A stretch of DNA of 64,000 bases from Nitrobacteraceae bacterium AZCC 2146 (GTDB lineage Bacteria > Pseudomonadota > Alphaproteobacteria > Rhizobiales > Xanthobacteraceae), in the NCBI GenBank assembly GCA_036924855.1, contig JBAGRP010000001.1:5630001-5694000 (forward strand), written 5' to 3'. Under the pieces are notes generated by a model that saw only the letters and a list, made by a program, of their open reading frames with translations, made no database searches and was not told the DNA's origin. The stretch's first letter is position 1, and every line of letters starts with the position of its first letter. This document shows positions 36,434-45,808 of this stretch, in pieces. The position numbers and the translations under genes were made by a program.

Positions 36434-36847
36434 TTATTTAGGCTGAAGTTTCAAGGCCGCCGAGTTGATGCAATAACGCAACCCTGTTGGTCCCGGACCG
36501 TCGGGAAAAACATGGCCGAGGTGGCCGTTGCACTTCGAGCACAGCACTTCGGTGCGCACCATGCCATGGGTGACGTCGCGTTCCTCGTCGACGTGGCTTT
36601 CCAGCGCCGGCTGCGTGAAGCTCGGCCAGCCGCAGCCGGAATCGAATTTGGCGTCGGATTCGAACAAGGTCTGGCCGCAGCCGGCGCAAACGAACGTGCC
36701 CGGCGTGTGGTCATGCTCGTATTCGCCGGAAAATGGCCGTTCCGTCGCCTTTTCGCGCAGCACCGCATATTGCATCGGCGTCAATTCGCGGCGCCATTCG
36801 GCCTCGCTCTTCTCGACCTTGCCGGGCATCGTCTTGGTGTCGGACAT
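36434..36847 (-). CDS. msrB: Peptide-methionine (R)-S-oxide reductase MsrB
   Basis: 137 aa. It reduces methionine-R-sulfoxide in proteins. The resolving and catalytic region RYCINSAAL holds the nucleophilic Cys near residue 127. CAGC and CSKC bind the structural zinc, and SGCGWPSF and [10 protein letters not shown] are core motifs. No signal peptide is seen, so it should be cytoplasmic. It follows msrA by 40 bp. Confidence 0.95.
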   Translation of the reverse strand: MSDTKTMPGKVEKSEAEWRRELTPMQYAVLREKATERPFSGEYEHDHTPGTFVCAGCGQTLFESDAKFDSGCGWPSFTQPALESHVDEERDVTHGMVRTEVLCSKCNGHLGHVFPDGPGPTGLRYCINSAALKLQPK

Positions 36848-36887
36848 GGAATCTCCTTTCGAAGCGATCGTCAGATGGCGACTTCGG

Positions 36888-37607
36888 TCAGTTCGTGACC
36901 TTGGCGCTGCTCACCAGCGTCGGCTTCTCGATATAGTTCTGGGCAAAGATCTTCTTCAGGTTCTCGACCTTTGGAAGATCGTTATAGGCAATATAAGGCT
37001 GGTTCGGGTGCAGCGTCAGGTAGTCCTGATGATACGCCTCGGCGGGGAAGAATCCCTCCAGCGAACCAACCTTGGTGACGATCGGCTTCTTGTAGACCTT
37101 GGCGGCATTGAGCTGTGCGATATAGGCGTTCGCGACCTGCTTCTGCTCGTCACTGGTGGCGAAGATTTCCGAGCGATATTGCGTGCCGCTGTCCGGCCCC
37201 TGGCGATTCAGCTGGGTCGGATCGTGCGCCACCGAGAAGTAGATCTGCAGAATCTTGCCGTAGCTGATCTGCTTCGGGTCATATTTGATCTCGACGGCTT
37301 CGGCGTGTCCGGTCGAGCCGGTCGAGACCGCGCTGTAATTCGCCGCGCTCTTCGGGCCGCCCGCATAGCCTGACACCGCGTTGACGACGCCGGCGGTGTG
37401 CTGGAATACGCCCTGAACGCCCCAGAAGCATCCGCCTGCGATCACCGCGGTCTGGATGCCGTCGGAGGCCTTGGCGTCCATCGCCGGCGCGGGAATGATC
37501 ACGGCCTCTTCAGCGGCAAAAGTGGGTGCGATCAGGACAGACGAAATCACTAGCGCGCCGACGGCGGCAGCGCAGAGCGACAGGCGGCTGAAAGTGGAGC
37601 GGCGCAT
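36888..37607 (-). CDS. msrA: Peptide-methionine (S)-S-oxide reductase MsrA, exported form
   Basis: 239 aa. It reduces methionine-S-sulfoxide. [12 protein letters not shown] holds the catalytic C60, with VSGYAGG and [12 protein letters not shown] downstream. The first ~31 residues are a Sec signal peptide ([21 protein letters not shown]), so the enzyme is probably periplasmic, unlike the MsrB encoded 40 bp downstream, which has no signal. The pair forms an oxidative-damage repair operon. Confidence 0.94.
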   Translation of the reverse strand: MRRSTFSRLSLCAAAVGALVISSVLIAPTFAAEEAVIIPAPAMDAKASDGIQTAVIAGGCFWGVQGVFQHTAGVVNAVSGYAGGPKSAANYSAVSTGSTGHAEAVEIKYDPKQISYGKILQIYFSVAHDPTQLNRQGPDSGTQYRSEIFATSDEQKQVANAYIAQLNAAKVYKKPIVTKVGSLEGFFPAEAYHQDYLTLHPNQPYIAYNDLPKVENLKKIFAQNYIEKPTLVSSAKVTN

Positions 37608-37805
37608 GGCAATTCCTCTCGGGTGGATGGCCGGATCACCGGCAGTTTAGACCGCGGCGCGTGGTTCGCAAATCGCGCATTCGGTCCGATGCTTCCAGAT
37701 ACGCAGCAGGGGGCAGCTTGTTACGGAAATTCGCACACGACTTCGTGAAACGGCAGCAAAAAGCCGCAGGACTCGCGTCCGCGGCTCATTACAACGTCAT
37801 TCCGC

Positions 37806-38192
37806 TTACGGGCAGGGATAGCGATTGCCGTCGTTGTTCAAATACGTGCCCGACGCCGGATCGTAGGAGCGGTAGCGCCGCGAGCAATAGGCTGCGTTCT
37901 GCTGGGCGGCGGCGTTGGCCTGGCTCGCGGCAATCGCGCCGCCGATGATGGCGCCTGCCGCAAGGCCGCCAAGAACCGCGCCGCCATTGCCGTAACCGCG
38001 GCGATATCCTCCGCGATAGCCATAGCCTCGATCATAGCCGTAACGGCGATACTGCACGTTTTCGGTCTGAGACGGCACCGCGTTCGTCATGCCAGCCTGA
38101 CTGATCAGGGGCGCCGAAATCGCCGGCACCGAGAATGAAAGCGCGGTGGCGCCAATCAGCACGGCCGACGTCAATGTCTTGAAAAATCGCAT
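37806..38192 (-). CDS. BA14K family exported protein
   Basis: 128 aa from the ATG at 38192, with AGGAG upstream. A signal peptide ends near ALSFSVPAISA. A Tyr/Gly/Arg-rich stretch and a glycine-zipper segment (LGGLAAGAIIGGAIAAS) follow. The C-terminal AYCSRRYRSYDPASGTYL, followed by the DGNRYPC segment, is the BA14K signature. This family was first seen as a Brucella immunoreactive protein with lectin-like activity. Likely bound to the cell envelope. Confidence 0.8.
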   Translation of the reverse strand: MRFFKTLTSAVLIGATALSFSVPAISAPLISQAGMTNAVPSQTENVQYRRYGYDRGYGYRGGYRRGYGNGGAVLGGLAAGAIIGGAIAASQANAAAQQNAAYCSRRYRSYDPASGTYLNNDGNRYPCP

Positions 38193-38296
38193 GAAGCACT
38201 CCTGCATGTTCGGTGATTCAGCCTAACCGCTGACAAGCGCCAACGTTCCTCAGAACCGCGCGATGGGCTGCGTCGTTTCAGCGCGCTGATGGCGTC

Positions 38297-39406
38297 TCAG
38301 ATCACAATGCTCAGCCGCTTTGCGGCGCGGGTGATACCCGTGTACAGCCAGCGCGCGCGGCTTTCCTGGAACGCAAAGCTCTCGTCGAACAGCACGACGT
38401 CGTCCCATTGCGAGCCCTGGCTCTTGTGTACAGTGAGCACATAGCCGTAATCGAATTCGTCATAGGGCTTGCGCTGCTCCCACGGCAACGTCTCGACGCC
38501 GCCGCTGAAGCAGTCGGCACGCACAGAAACCTTGGTCACCTTGCCGCCAAAGTCTTCGTCGGGCGATATCCGCATGGTGATGATGCGGGATTTCGATTGC
38601 GCGCGTGCCTTGACGCGCCACAGGCCGCCGTTGAACAGCACCTTCTTGCGGTTGTTGCGCAGGCAGACCAGCTTGTCGTTGGCTACCGGCAGGGGATCTT
38701 CGATATTGAGCTTCTGCCGCACCCGCATGTTGTAGGAGCGCCGCGTATTGTTGCGGCCGACCAATACCTGGTCGGCGGCCATCACGCGGTCCGGATCGAG
38801 CTCCTTGCGCGACACCACTTCGCTTTCGCCGTAACGGCCGATGTCGAGTTCGCGGCCTTCGCGCACGTCCATCGACATCCGCACGATGGGGTCGTGTTCA
38901 GCCTGGCGATGCACCTCGGTCAGCATCACGTCGGGCTCGCCATCGGTGAAGAAACCGCCGCCCTGGATCGGCGGCAGCTGCGCGGGATCGCCGAGCACCA
39001 GCAGCGGACAGTCGAACGACATCAGGTCGCGGCCGAGGTCGGCGTCGACCATCGAGCATTCGTCGATCACGATCAATTTTGCCTTGGAGGCCGGGGCGTC
39101 GTCCCAAAGTTCGAAATTCGGCTGCTCCTCGCCGGATTCCCGCGCCCGGTAGATCAGGGAATGAATGGTCGAGGCGCCATCGCAGCCCTTGTTGCGCATC
39201 ACCAGAGCGGCCTTGCCGGTGAATGCCGCGAATTTCACCTCGCCGTCGACATTGTCGGCAATGTGCCGCGCCAGCGTGGTCTTGCCGGTGCCGGCATAGC
39301 CGAACAGACGGAAGATCGGCGGCGTGCCGTTCTTGCCGGGCTTGGCCTTCAGCCAGTCATCGACGGCTTTCAGCGCGGCATCCTGATGCGGGGTAAAAGT
39401 GGGCAT
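38297..39406 (-). CDS. ATP-dependent RecD/Dda-like DNA helicase
   Basis: 369 aa, a compact superfamily 1B helicase. Motifs in order: Walker A GYAGTGKTT (36-44), FTGKAALVM (Ia), DECSM (115-119, II), GDPAQLPP (139-146, III), and near the C-terminus VLTVHKSQGSQWDDVV (V) and YTGITRAAKRL (VI). Its size and lack of RecBCD-type N-terminal domains resemble phage T4 Dda and stand-alone RecD-like proteins. It moves 5'-3' on single-stranded DNA by family precedent. The cellular role here is unknown. Confidence 0.88.
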   Translation of the reverse strand: MPTFTPHQDAALKAVDDWLKAKPGKNGTPPIFRLFGYAGTGKTTLARHIADNVDGEVKFAAFTGKAALVMRNKGCDGASTIHSLIYRARESGEEQPNFELWDDAPASKAKLIVIDECSMVDADLGRDLMSFDCPLLVLGDPAQLPPIQGGGFFTDGEPDVMLTEVHRQAEHDPIVRMSMDVREGRELDIGRYGESEVVSRKELDPDRVMAADQVLVGRNNTRRSYNMRVRQKLNIEDPLPVANDKLVCLRNNRKKVLFNGGLWRVKARAQSKSRIITMRISPDEDFGGKVTKVSVRADCFSGGVETLPWEQRKPYDEFDYGYVLTVHKSQGSQWDDVVLFDESFAFQESRARWLYTGITRAAKRLSIVI

Positions 39407-39608
39407 GGCGTCTCGGGAAAGGAGGGCTCGCAGGGGTGCTGCCGCGACTCATAAGGGCAAGCTAACCATTCGGGCGGTCGGTGCAAGCGGGTGCCGGCGC
39501 GCGCCAACATGTCCGGTTGCCCAATCTGGCCGCATGGCGCAGTTATAGGCTGGACGTGGCCGTCTGGCCTGTATCAAGAGTGCTTTTGGGCCTTATGGGA
39601 GACCCGCG

Positions 39609-39995
39609 GTGGAACGCAGACTGCTTCAAATCGCGCTGGCGCTGACAGGGTTGGCCGCGGTCGGCTTCGGCCTCGCCGGGGTGCTGATCGGCACCAGTTT
39701 CAGCGGTGTGGCCAGCGACGTGACCATGGACAGCTATGTCCGCTTCCTCAAGGGCATGCTGCTAGCGATCGGGCTGATCTACTGGTCGGCGATTCCCGAC
39801 GTCGAGAAGCACGGCGAGCGGATCGCGGTGGTGACCTTCATCCTGGTGCTCGGTGCGATTCCGCGGCTCCTGGCGGTGATCAGCCACGGCGTGCCGACGC
39901 TCGGCATCCTGCTCAGCCTCGCCGGCGAGTTGATCGCCGTGCCGCTGATCTGGCTGTGGCAGCGCCACGTCGCCGGCCGTAGGGTTGTCGCATGA
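39609..39995 (+). CDS. DUF4345 membrane protein
   Basis: 128 aa from a GTG. Four hydrophobic segments cover nearly the whole length, with MDSYVRFLKGMLLAIGL in the second quarter and ISHGVPTLGILLSLAGEL near the end, which fit DUF4345. Function unknown. The stop overlaps the ATG of a second small membrane protein by 4 bp, so the two are translationally coupled. Confidence 0.78.
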   Translation: MERRLLQIALALTGLAAVGFGLAGVLIGTSFSGVASDVTMDSYVRFLKGMLLAIGLIYWSAIPDVEKHGERIAVVTFILVLGAIPRLLAVISHGVPTLGILLSLAGELIAVPLIWLWQRHVAGRRVVA

Positions 39996-40147
39996 AGCGT
40001 GTCGGCATCTGGATTGTCTATGCGATCGGCGCGCTGTCGATCGGCTATCTCGCGCTCTACGCCTACGTGATGTTCACCCGGCATGACCTTGTGCCGGGCG
40101 ATCCCATCCAGATATTCCGCAAGCCGGACGCGCCGAAGTATTCGTGA
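39992..40147 (+). CDS. Small single-span membrane protein
   Basis: 51 aa. The ATGA overlap with the DUF4345 stop sets the start. One transmembrane helix (VGIWIVYAIGALSIGYLALY) is followed by a cytoplasmic or periplasmic tail (RHDLVPGDPIQIFRKPDAP). Coding support is the 4-bp overlap, the clean helix and the following terminator-like palindrome. No family was recognised. Confidence 0.6.
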   Translation: MKRVGIWIVYAIGALSIGYLALYAYVMFTRHDLVPGDPIQIFRKPDAPKYS

Positions 40148-40172
40148 ATTGAGACTCTTGCCGCGTAACGCG

Positions 40173-40208
40173 CCGTCATCCTTCGAGGCGAGCGCCTCAG
40201 GATGACGG
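40173..40208. terminator. Palindrome between convergent genes (possible bidirectional terminator)
   Basis: CCGTCATCCTTCGAGGC, GAGC, GCCTCAGGATGACGG forms a long near-perfect hairpin between the small membrane-protein gene and the flbD stop. There is no T-run, so it may be a dispersed repeat rather than an intrinsic terminator. Confidence 0.5.
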
Positions 40209-40215
40209 CGGTGTC

Positions 40216-41595
40216 TTACGCCGTCGCCGCAATCGCGCGGTAATCGCCGGCGCCCGCCGGTGTAATCGGCAGCCCGCCGTCGGCGTATTCGTTCAGCTTG
40301 TTGCGCAGCGTGCGGATCGAAATGCCGAGAATGTTGGCGGCGTGGGTGCGATTGCCCAGGCAATGCTTCAGCGTCTCAAGGATCAGGTCGCGTTCGACAT
40401 CGGCGACGGTGCGGCCGACCAGTGCGCGGGTCACCTGTTCGGCGGCAAACGTCGCATGTGCGACGGCCGGGGCGGTCTTGGTGAGGTCGAGACGATCGCC
40501 GTCCGGCGTCAGGATCGCGTCGGAGCCAATCTCATCGCCATTGGCCATCAGCACCGAGCGATGGATGGTGTTTTCCAGTTCGCGGACGTTGCCCTGCCAG
40601 CGGTTGGTGGTCAGCACGCGCCGCGCCTCGCTGGAGATCGGCCGCACCGGCACGCCATTGGCCTCGGCATATTTCTTGGCGAAATGCTGCGCCAGTTCGA
40701 GGATATCCGCCGGGCGTTCGCGCAGCGGCGGGATCTTCAGGTTGACGACGTTGAGCCGGAACAGCAGATCCTCGCGAAACGTGCCTTCGCGCACGGCGTC
40801 GGCGAGATTGCGGTTCGAGGTGGCGATAATGCGGATATCGATCGGCACCGGGCGGGTGCCGCCGACGCGATCGATCACGCGCTCCTGGATCGCGCGCAGC
40901 AGCTTCGATTGCAGCCGGACGTCCATTTCGCTGATTTCGTCGAGCAGCAGCGTGCCGCCGGTGGCCTCCTCGAACTTGCCGATGCGCCGGGCGATGGCGC
41001 CGGTGAAGGCCCCCTTCTCGTGGCCGAACAGTTCGGATTCCAGCAGATGCTCCGGGATCGCCGCGCAGTTGATACTGATGAACGGCTTCCTGGCGCGGTT
41101 CGAGCGGGTGTGGACGTAACGCGCCAGCACTTCCTTGCCGGTGCCGGATTCGCCGGTGATCATCACCGAAGCGTCGGAGCCGGCGATCTGCTGTGCCAGC
41201 TTGACGACCTTGGCCATCGCCTCGTCGCGGTAGATCAGGTCGCGTGAATCGTTGGCGACCGCGGCGAGCACGGCGGCGATCAGTTCCGGATCCGGCGGCA
41301 GAGGGATATACTCTTTCGCCCCGGCGTGGATCGCGGCGACCGCAGCGCGGGCATCGCTGGTGATGCCGCAGGCGACGATCGGCACGTGGATGTGTTCGGC
41401 TTCCAGCCGCATCACGAGGTCGCGAATGTCGAGGGCGACATCCACCAGCAGCAGGTCGGCGCCCTTGCCGCCGCGCAGCACCCGCATCGCCTGATCGTGA
41501 TCCTCGGCGTGAACGACGGAGGCACCGTTGTCCATGGCGATCTTGGTGGCGGTGGTAAGCTGGCCCTTGAGCGTGCCAACGATGAGAAGCCGCAT
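40216..41595 (-). CDS. flbD: Sigma-54-dependent flagellar regulator FlbD
   Basis: 459 aa. It activates or represses class III/IV flagellar genes from sigma-54 promoters. The receiver-like domain (1-115) keeps D52 in LLLVDVAL but lacks the acidic pair at the end of strand 1 (VGTLKG instead), as in FlbD, which does not rely on ordinary phosphorylation. The AAA+ domain has Walker A GESGTGKE (148-155) and the sigma-54-binding loop GAFTGA (195-200). A Fis-type helix-turn-helix ends the protein ([17 protein letters not shown]). It is the last gene of the fliFGHN-flbD block. Confidence 0.92.
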   Translation of the reverse strand: MRLLIVGTLKGQLTTATKIAMDNGASVVHAEDHDQAMRVLRGGKGADLLLVDVALDIRDLVMRLEAEHIHVPIVACGITSDARAAVAAIHAGAKEYIPLPPDPELIAAVLAAVANDSRDLIYRDEAMAKVVKLAQQIAGSDASVMITGESGTGKEVLARYVHTRSNRARKPFISINCAAIPEHLLESELFGHEKGAFTGAIARRIGKFEEATGGTLLLDEISEMDVRLQSKLLRAIQERVIDRVGGTRPVPIDIRIIATSNRNLADAVREGTFREDLLFRLNVVNLKIPPLRERPADILELAQHFAKKYAEANGVPVRPISSEARRVLTTNRWQGNVRELENTIHRSVLMANGDEIGSDAILTPDGDRLDLTKTAPAVAHATFAAEQVTRALVGRTVADVERDLILETLKHCLGNRTHAANILGISIRTLRNKLNEYADGGLPITPAGAGDYRAIAATA

Positions 41596-41649
41596 GGTGA
41601 TCTCCTGTTATCTCGTAGTCGCGCTGTTCGAGCGCCGGATCGTTGAGTG

Positions 41650-42000
41650 TTAGACGCGTTCCGCCTTGATGATTTCCGTCATGGTGACGCCGAGCTTTTC
41701 TTCGACGAGGACGACTTCTCCACGCGCCACCAGGCGGTTGTTGACGTAGATGTCGATTGCTTCGCCGACGCGGCGGTCGAGTTCGAGCACGGTGCCGGGT
41801 CCGAGCTTCAGGAGTTCGCCGACATCCATCTTGGAGCGGCCGAGTACGGCCGAAACCTGCACCGGCACGTCGAACACGGCTTCCAGGTCGGCGGCAATGC
41901 GCGTGGCCTGTTCGTCGTCATTGTAGCCGATGTCTCCCATCGCCATTGCGTCGGTGGCGTTGAGGTCGGGAAGCGGTACCTGGGCGTCATGTTCACTCAT
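41650..42000 (-). CDS. fliN: Flagellar motor switch protein FliN
   Basis: 116 aa. The C-terminal SpoA domain is clear: VFDVPVQVSAVLGRSKMDVG, then LGPGTVLELDRRVGEAIDIYVNN and LVARGEVVLVEEKLGVTMTEI. An acidic N-terminal arm precedes it. FliN is part of the C-ring and acts in switching and export-apparatus docking. It lies 10 bp after fliH. Confidence 0.95.
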   Translation of the reverse strand: MSEHDAQVPLPDLNATDAMAMGDIGYNDDEQATRIAADLEAVFDVPVQVSAVLGRSKMDVGELLKLGPGTVLELDRRVGEAIDIYVNNRLVARGEVVLVEEKLGVTMTEIIKAERV

Positions 42001-42010
42001 GGTTTCGTCC

Positions 42011-42646
42011 TCATGGCCGTGGCAGGCCGGCCTGATTGCGGGTCGCCATGTAGCGCCCGACGAGTTCGGTTATTTTGGCCTCGATTGCCGCGCGCTCCAG
42101 CAGCACGCCGCCATCGGCCCATTCGATCTTGCAGTCGCCGTTCTCGATCTCCGGCTCGGCGAGGATGACAAGTCGGCCCTGGAAGCCGCTTTGCTTGGCA
42201 AGCTTCTCGATCCGCTCGCGCGCGTCGTCGTAAAGCTGGTCGTTGACCCGCACGACGAGGTGCGGGGTCGAGACCAGATGCTTGAAGCAATCGTGGACCA
42301 GCGCCATCACCTCGGTGAGCGGCTCGACGGCGATCAGCTCGCTGCACAGTTTTCGCGCGACCGAGACCGCGACGTCGACGGCTTCGGTCTCCATCCGGGT
42401 CTCGATGGCGGCAAACCGCGTCGAGATCGACGAGATCGCGACGCCGATTTCCTCCAGCGCCAGCGCGGCACGGCGGTCGCTTTCCGCCTTGGCTTCGCGC
42501 TGCGCGGCATCGAAGCCGGCGCGGTAGGCGTGCGCTTCCGCATTGGCGATCTTCTCGGCGATCTCCGCCGGCGTGACGGCGGGCGCGCGCGCCTTGTCGG
42601 GCGCTGCGAAGTCGACGTCGAACAGATATTTTGCCGGAGCTGCCAT
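42011..42646 (-). CDS. fliH: Flagellar assembly protein FliH
   Basis: 211 aa. The order (between fliG and fliN), length and composition fit FliH, the regulator that links the export ATPase FliI to the C-ring. The N-terminal half is an Ala/Glu-rich helix (AEIAEKIANAEAHAYRAGFD) with a coiled-coil look. The C-terminal half has VNDQLYDDARERIEKLAKQS and LVILAEPEIENGDCKIEWAD, typical of FliH/SctL. Its ATG shares one base with the fliG stop. Confidence 0.88.
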   Translation of the reverse strand: MAAPAKYLFDVDFAAPDKARAPAVTPAEIAEKIANAEAHAYRAGFDAAQREAKAESDRRAALALEEIGVAISSISTRFAAIETRMETEAVDVAVSVARKLCSELIAVEPLTEVMALVHDCFKHLVSTPHLVVRVNDQLYDDARERIEKLAKQSGFQGRLVILAEPEIENGDCKIEWADGGVLLERAAIEAKITELVGRYMATRNQAGLPRP

Positions 42647-43734
42647 CAGTACACCAGTTCGTCGTCGGCACGGTTCTTGGTCAGCACGATTTCACCCTTC
42701 GCGGCCATGTCCTTGGCGAGATTGACCAGCAACGCCTGCGCCTCGTCGACGTCGCGCAGCCGGACCGGGCCGAGCGCGGCCATGTCGTCGAGCAGCATCT
42801 TGCCGGCGCGCGACGACATGTTGCCGAGGAAGAAGTTGCGGACATCCTCGTTGGCGCTCTTCAGCGCGATGCCGAGCTTGTCCTTGTCGACGTTGCGCAT
42901 CAGCGTCTGTGCCGAACCGGCGTCGAGCTTGACGAGGTCATCGAAGGTGAACATCAGCGCCTTGATGCGTTCGGCGGCTTCGCGGTTGTCTTCTTCCAGC
43001 GAGGTAATGAAGCGGGTCTCGGTCTGGCGGTCGAAATTGTTGAAGATTTCCGCCATCACCTCGTGGGCGTCACGGCGGCGGGTCTGCGACAGGTTCGACA
43101 TGAATTCGGAGCGCAGCGTCTGCTCGACGCGCTCGATGATTTCCTTCTGCACCGTTTCCATCTTCAGCATGCGGCCGATCACGTCGAGCGCGAGGTCTTC
43201 GGGCAGGATCGCCAGCACGCGGGCGGCGTGTTCCGGCTTCAGCTTCGACAGCACCACGGCGATGGTCTGCGGGTATTCGTTCTTGAGGTAGCTGGCGAGC
43301 ACCTCTTCCTGCACGTTGGAGAGCTTTTCCCACATGTTGCGGCCGGCAGGGCCGCGAATTTCTTCCATGATGCCGTTGACGCGATCGGACGGCAGATACT
43401 GCGTCAGCAGCCGCTCGGTAGCGTCGAAAGTGCCCATCAGCGCGCCGGAGGCGGACATCCGTGAGACGAATTCGAGCAGCAGGTCTTCCACGGTTTCCGG
43501 TTCGATGGTGCCGAGCGAGGACATCACGCTCGATAGTTGGCGGACCTCGTCGTCATCGAGCAGCGACCAGACCTTGCCGCCATATTGTTCGCCGAGCGCC
43601 AGCATCAGGATCGCCGCGCGCTTCGGGCCGCTGAGCGGCTTGGCCGCGGCGCGGCCGCCCTGGCGCTGGGCAAGCGATGCGACGACGCTGGCGATGTCGC
43701 TGCTGTTGTCGCCTGTGGTTGCGGGGACTGCCAT
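42646..43734 (-). CDS. fliG: Flagellar motor switch protein FliG
   Basis: 362 aa. [20 protein letters not shown] begins the conserved N-terminal domain. [20 protein letters not shown] is in the middle ARM-like domain. The C-terminal torque-generating domain has [20 protein letters not shown] and [20 protein letters not shown], with the charged residues that face MotA. It starts 5 bp after the fliF stop. Confidence 0.96.
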   Translation of the reverse strand: MAVPATTGDNSSDIASVVASLAQRQGGRAAAKPLSGPKRAAILMLALGEQYGGKVWSLLDDDEVRQLSSVMSSLGTIEPETVEDLLLEFVSRMSASGALMGTFDATERLLTQYLPSDRVNGIMEEIRGPAGRNMWEKLSNVQEEVLASYLKNEYPQTIAVVLSKLKPEHAARVLAILPEDLALDVIGRMLKMETVQKEIIERVEQTLRSEFMSNLSQTRRRDAHEVMAEIFNNFDRQTETRFITSLEEDNREAAERIKALMFTFDDLVKLDAGSAQTLMRNVDKDKLGIALKSANEDVRNFFLGNMSSRAGKMLLDDMAALGPVRLRDVDEAQALLVNLAKDMAAKGEIVLTKNRADDELVY

Positions 43735-43739
43735 TCAGG

Positions 43740-45356
43740 TCACGCCGGTTCCTGCAGCCACTGACGAACAATGGCGGCGGTTTCGTTGGGATTGCGATCG
43801 GCCAGTTCGCCGACGCGATGCACCGACTGGGCATGGACCTGGCCCTGCACGGTGGCGATGTCGATCATGTTGGGGCCGGCGTGGGGAACGAGGGCCTGCC
43901 CGTCCGGGCCGACCGCGCTGCCGTCGGTCAGCGCGGCTGCGGCGGTTTGGGCGGTGAGCACCGGGACCGGCTCGCTGGCCAGAATGCGGCGAACCAGCGG
44001 GCGAATGACCATGAACATCACCACGAGGCCGAGCAGCATCATCACCGCGAGTTCGATGACGTACATCACGTCGTCCTTGGTGAATTGCAGCGCGCCGAGC
44101 AGTCCGGTGGGCTCTGCGACCGGGACGACGGTCGGGCCTTCGGCGAATCTCAAATTGACGATCTCGACCTGATCGCCACGCTTCTGGTCGAAGCCGATCG
44201 CGGAGCGAACCAACTGGCCGATACGGTCGAGTTCTTCCTTGGTGCGTTCCTGATAGACCAGATCGCCTTTTTCGCTCTTGTTGTACATGCCGTCGACCAG
44301 CACAGCGACGGAGATGCGGTTGACGCGTCCAGCCTCGGTGACTTCGGTCTTGGTGGTGCGGGAGATCTCGTAATTGTTGGTTTCTTCCGACTTCTTGCTC
44401 TGGTCCCGCGCCGATGGGGTGCTTCCCTGGTTCTGATTGCCGGGCAACTCGTTGTTGACGGTGACCTGACCGTCGCGTTCGCCGGTCGCCGACGACTCTT
44501 CGCGGGACTGGCTGGAGCGCAGCACCCGGCCTTCGGGGTCGAACTTGTCCGAGGTCTGGGTGACCTTGTTGTAATCGAAATCGGCGGTGAGCTGGACCCG
44601 GGCGCGGCCGGCGCCGACGACCGAGGAGACGATCGCCTCGATCTGGTTGCGCATCCGCTTCTCGAAGCCGGCGCGGCGCTCGTCGCCGGTGGCGCCATCG
44701 GTGGTCGGATCGGTGGCGCCGTCGGCCAGCAACTGGCCGGCTTCATCGACGATCGAGACCCGGTTCGGCTTCAGGCCGTTGACGGCGGAGGCCACCACAT
44801 GGCGGATGGCGCGGACCTGCTGCGGATCGAGCGTGCCACGGACGCGAACCACGATGGAGGCCGACGGCTCAGGGGTTTCTCGCGAAAACAGCGGCCGTTC
44901 CGGCAGCACCAGATGGACGCGGGCGGCCTGGATCCGGTCGATGGCGCGGATGGTGCGGGCCAGCTCGCCTTCGAGCGCGCGGAGATGGTTGATGTTCTGA
45001 ACGAAGCTGGTGGTGCCGAGCGCGTCGGATTTGTCGAAGATCTCGTAGCCGACGCCGCCGCCCTTGGGCAGCCCGCCTTCGGCCAGCTTCATGCGCAGCC
45101 GGGTGACCTTGTCTTTCGGCACCATGATGGCGGCGCCGTCGTTCTTCAGCTCATAGGGGATCGCCTGGCGTTCCAGGTCCTTGATGATCGCCGAGGAGTC
45201 TTCGACGCTGAGGTCGGTAAACAGGGTGGTCAGCTGCGGCGTGGTAACGCGCATAATGACGAATGCAAAGAATCCGATCAGCGCGGCCGTGACCGCGACC
45301 ATCGCCATCAGGCGCGCCGCGCCGAGACCCTTGAGGAAACTTAGCAGACTCTGCAA
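43740..45356 (-). CDS. fliF: Flagellar MS-ring protein FliF
   Basis: 538 aa. Transmembrane helix 1 is near residues 15-37 and helix 2 near 435-455 (VIELAVMMLLGLVVMFMVI). Between them the secretin-like ring-building motifs are seen (IPYELKNDGAAIMVPKDKV; RARVQLTADFDYNKVTQTS). The C-terminal tail beyond helix 2 binds FliG. It is the first gene of the fliF-G-H-N-flbD unit and has CtrA-like boxes about 70-90 bp upstream. Confidence 0.96.
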   Translation of the reverse strand: MQSLLSFLKGLGAARLMAMVAVTAALIGFFAFVIMRVTTPQLTTLFTDLSVEDSSAIIKDLERQAIPYELKNDGAAIMVPKDKVTRLRMKLAEGGLPKGGGVGYEIFDKSDALGTTSFVQNINHLRALEGELARTIRAIDRIQAARVHLVLPERPLFSRETPEPSASIVVRVRGTLDPQQVRAIRHVVASAVNGLKPNRVSIVDEAGQLLADGATDPTTDGATGDERRAGFEKRMRNQIEAIVSSVVGAGRARVQLTADFDYNKVTQTSDKFDPEGRVLRSSQSREESSATGERDGQVTVNNELPGNQNQGSTPSARDQSKKSEETNNYEISRTTKTEVTEAGRVNRISVAVLVDGMYNKSEKGDLVYQERTKEELDRIGQLVRSAIGFDQKRGDQVEIVNLRFAEGPTVVPVAEPTGLLGALQFTKDDVMYVIELAVMMLLGLVVMFMVIRPLVRRILASEPVPVLTAQTAAAALTDGSAVGPDGQALVPHAGPNMIDIATVQGQVHAQSVHRVGELADRNPNETAAIVRQWLQEPA

Positions 45357-45425
45357 CGAACCAGCCCCTGAGATTCGGCCTGAAAAGACCGACTGGGCAA
45401 ATTTTGCCCATGGGATGGTTTCGAT

Positions 45426-45443
45426 ATGGTTAACGATGGTTAA
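45426..45443 (-). promoter_or_regulatory. Tandem CtrA-like half-sites upstream of fliF
   Basis: On the minus strand the sequence reads TTAACCATCGTTAACCAT: two TTAACCAT units 2 bp apart, also readable as TTAA-N6-TTAA. It lies 70-87 bp upstream of the fliF start and downstream of the sciP terminator. CtrA controls early flagellar operons in alphaproteobacteria, and the adjacent gene encodes a SciP homologue, which represses CtrA targets. Confidence 0.55.
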
Positions 45444-45462
45444 TAGGTCGCAAACAATGGTA

Positions 45463-45505
45463 AAATGACGAAGGCCGGCTTCCCGTGAAGGAGCCGGTTT
45501 TCGTC
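45463..45505 (-). terminator. Terminator downstream of sciP
   Basis: GACGAA (45467-45472) pairs with TTCGTC (45500-45505), and inside it CCGGCT pairs with AGCCGG. On the minus strand the hairpin is followed by a short ATTTTA run. It begins 28 bp after the sciP stop and separates sciP from fliF. Confidence 0.6.
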
Positions 45506-45532
45506 AAATGCGCGATACCTGAGAAGATTCGC

Positions 45533-45808
45533 CTATTGGCGGTATTGCTGGATGCGGGTCGTCCGCAGGCCCGCCAGGCCGTGCTGATCGATCGAGAATT
45601 GCCAGGAAAGGAATTCATCAACGGTCAGCGTGTAGCGGCTGCAGGCTTCCTCAAGGGACAGCAAGCCCCCACGGACGGCGGCGACCACTTCGGCCTTGCG
45701 GCGGATGACCCACCGTTTTGTACCGGGCGCTGGCAGATCCGCAATTGTTAACGGACTGCCGTCAGGCCCGATGACGTATTTGACCCTCGGGCGATGGGGT
45801 TCTGTCAT
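45533..45808 (-). CDS. sciP: CtrA inhibitor SciP (DUF1153)
   Basis: 91 aa from the ATG at 45808; the frame is open for a few codons upstream. The sequence VKYVIGPDGSPLTIADLPAP, then TKRWVIRRKAEVVAAVRGGL and LSLEEACSRYTLTVDEFLSW is the DUF1153 core with a helix-turn-helix. In Caulobacter the family member SciP binds at CtrA-activated promoters and blocks transcription in G1. Its position between hook and basal-body genes fits a flagellar or cell-cycle role. Confidence 0.85.
   Translation of the reverse strand: MTEPHRPRVKYVIGPDGSPLTIADLPAPGTKRWVIRRKAEVVAAVRGGLLSLEEACSRYTLTVDEFLSWQFSIDQHGLAGLRTTRIQQYRQ

Noticed and set aside
43677..45344. A 555-codon plus frame antisense to fliF
   Set aside because: fliF is certain by motif and operon order; the antisense product is Gly/Ala/Asp shadow sequence.
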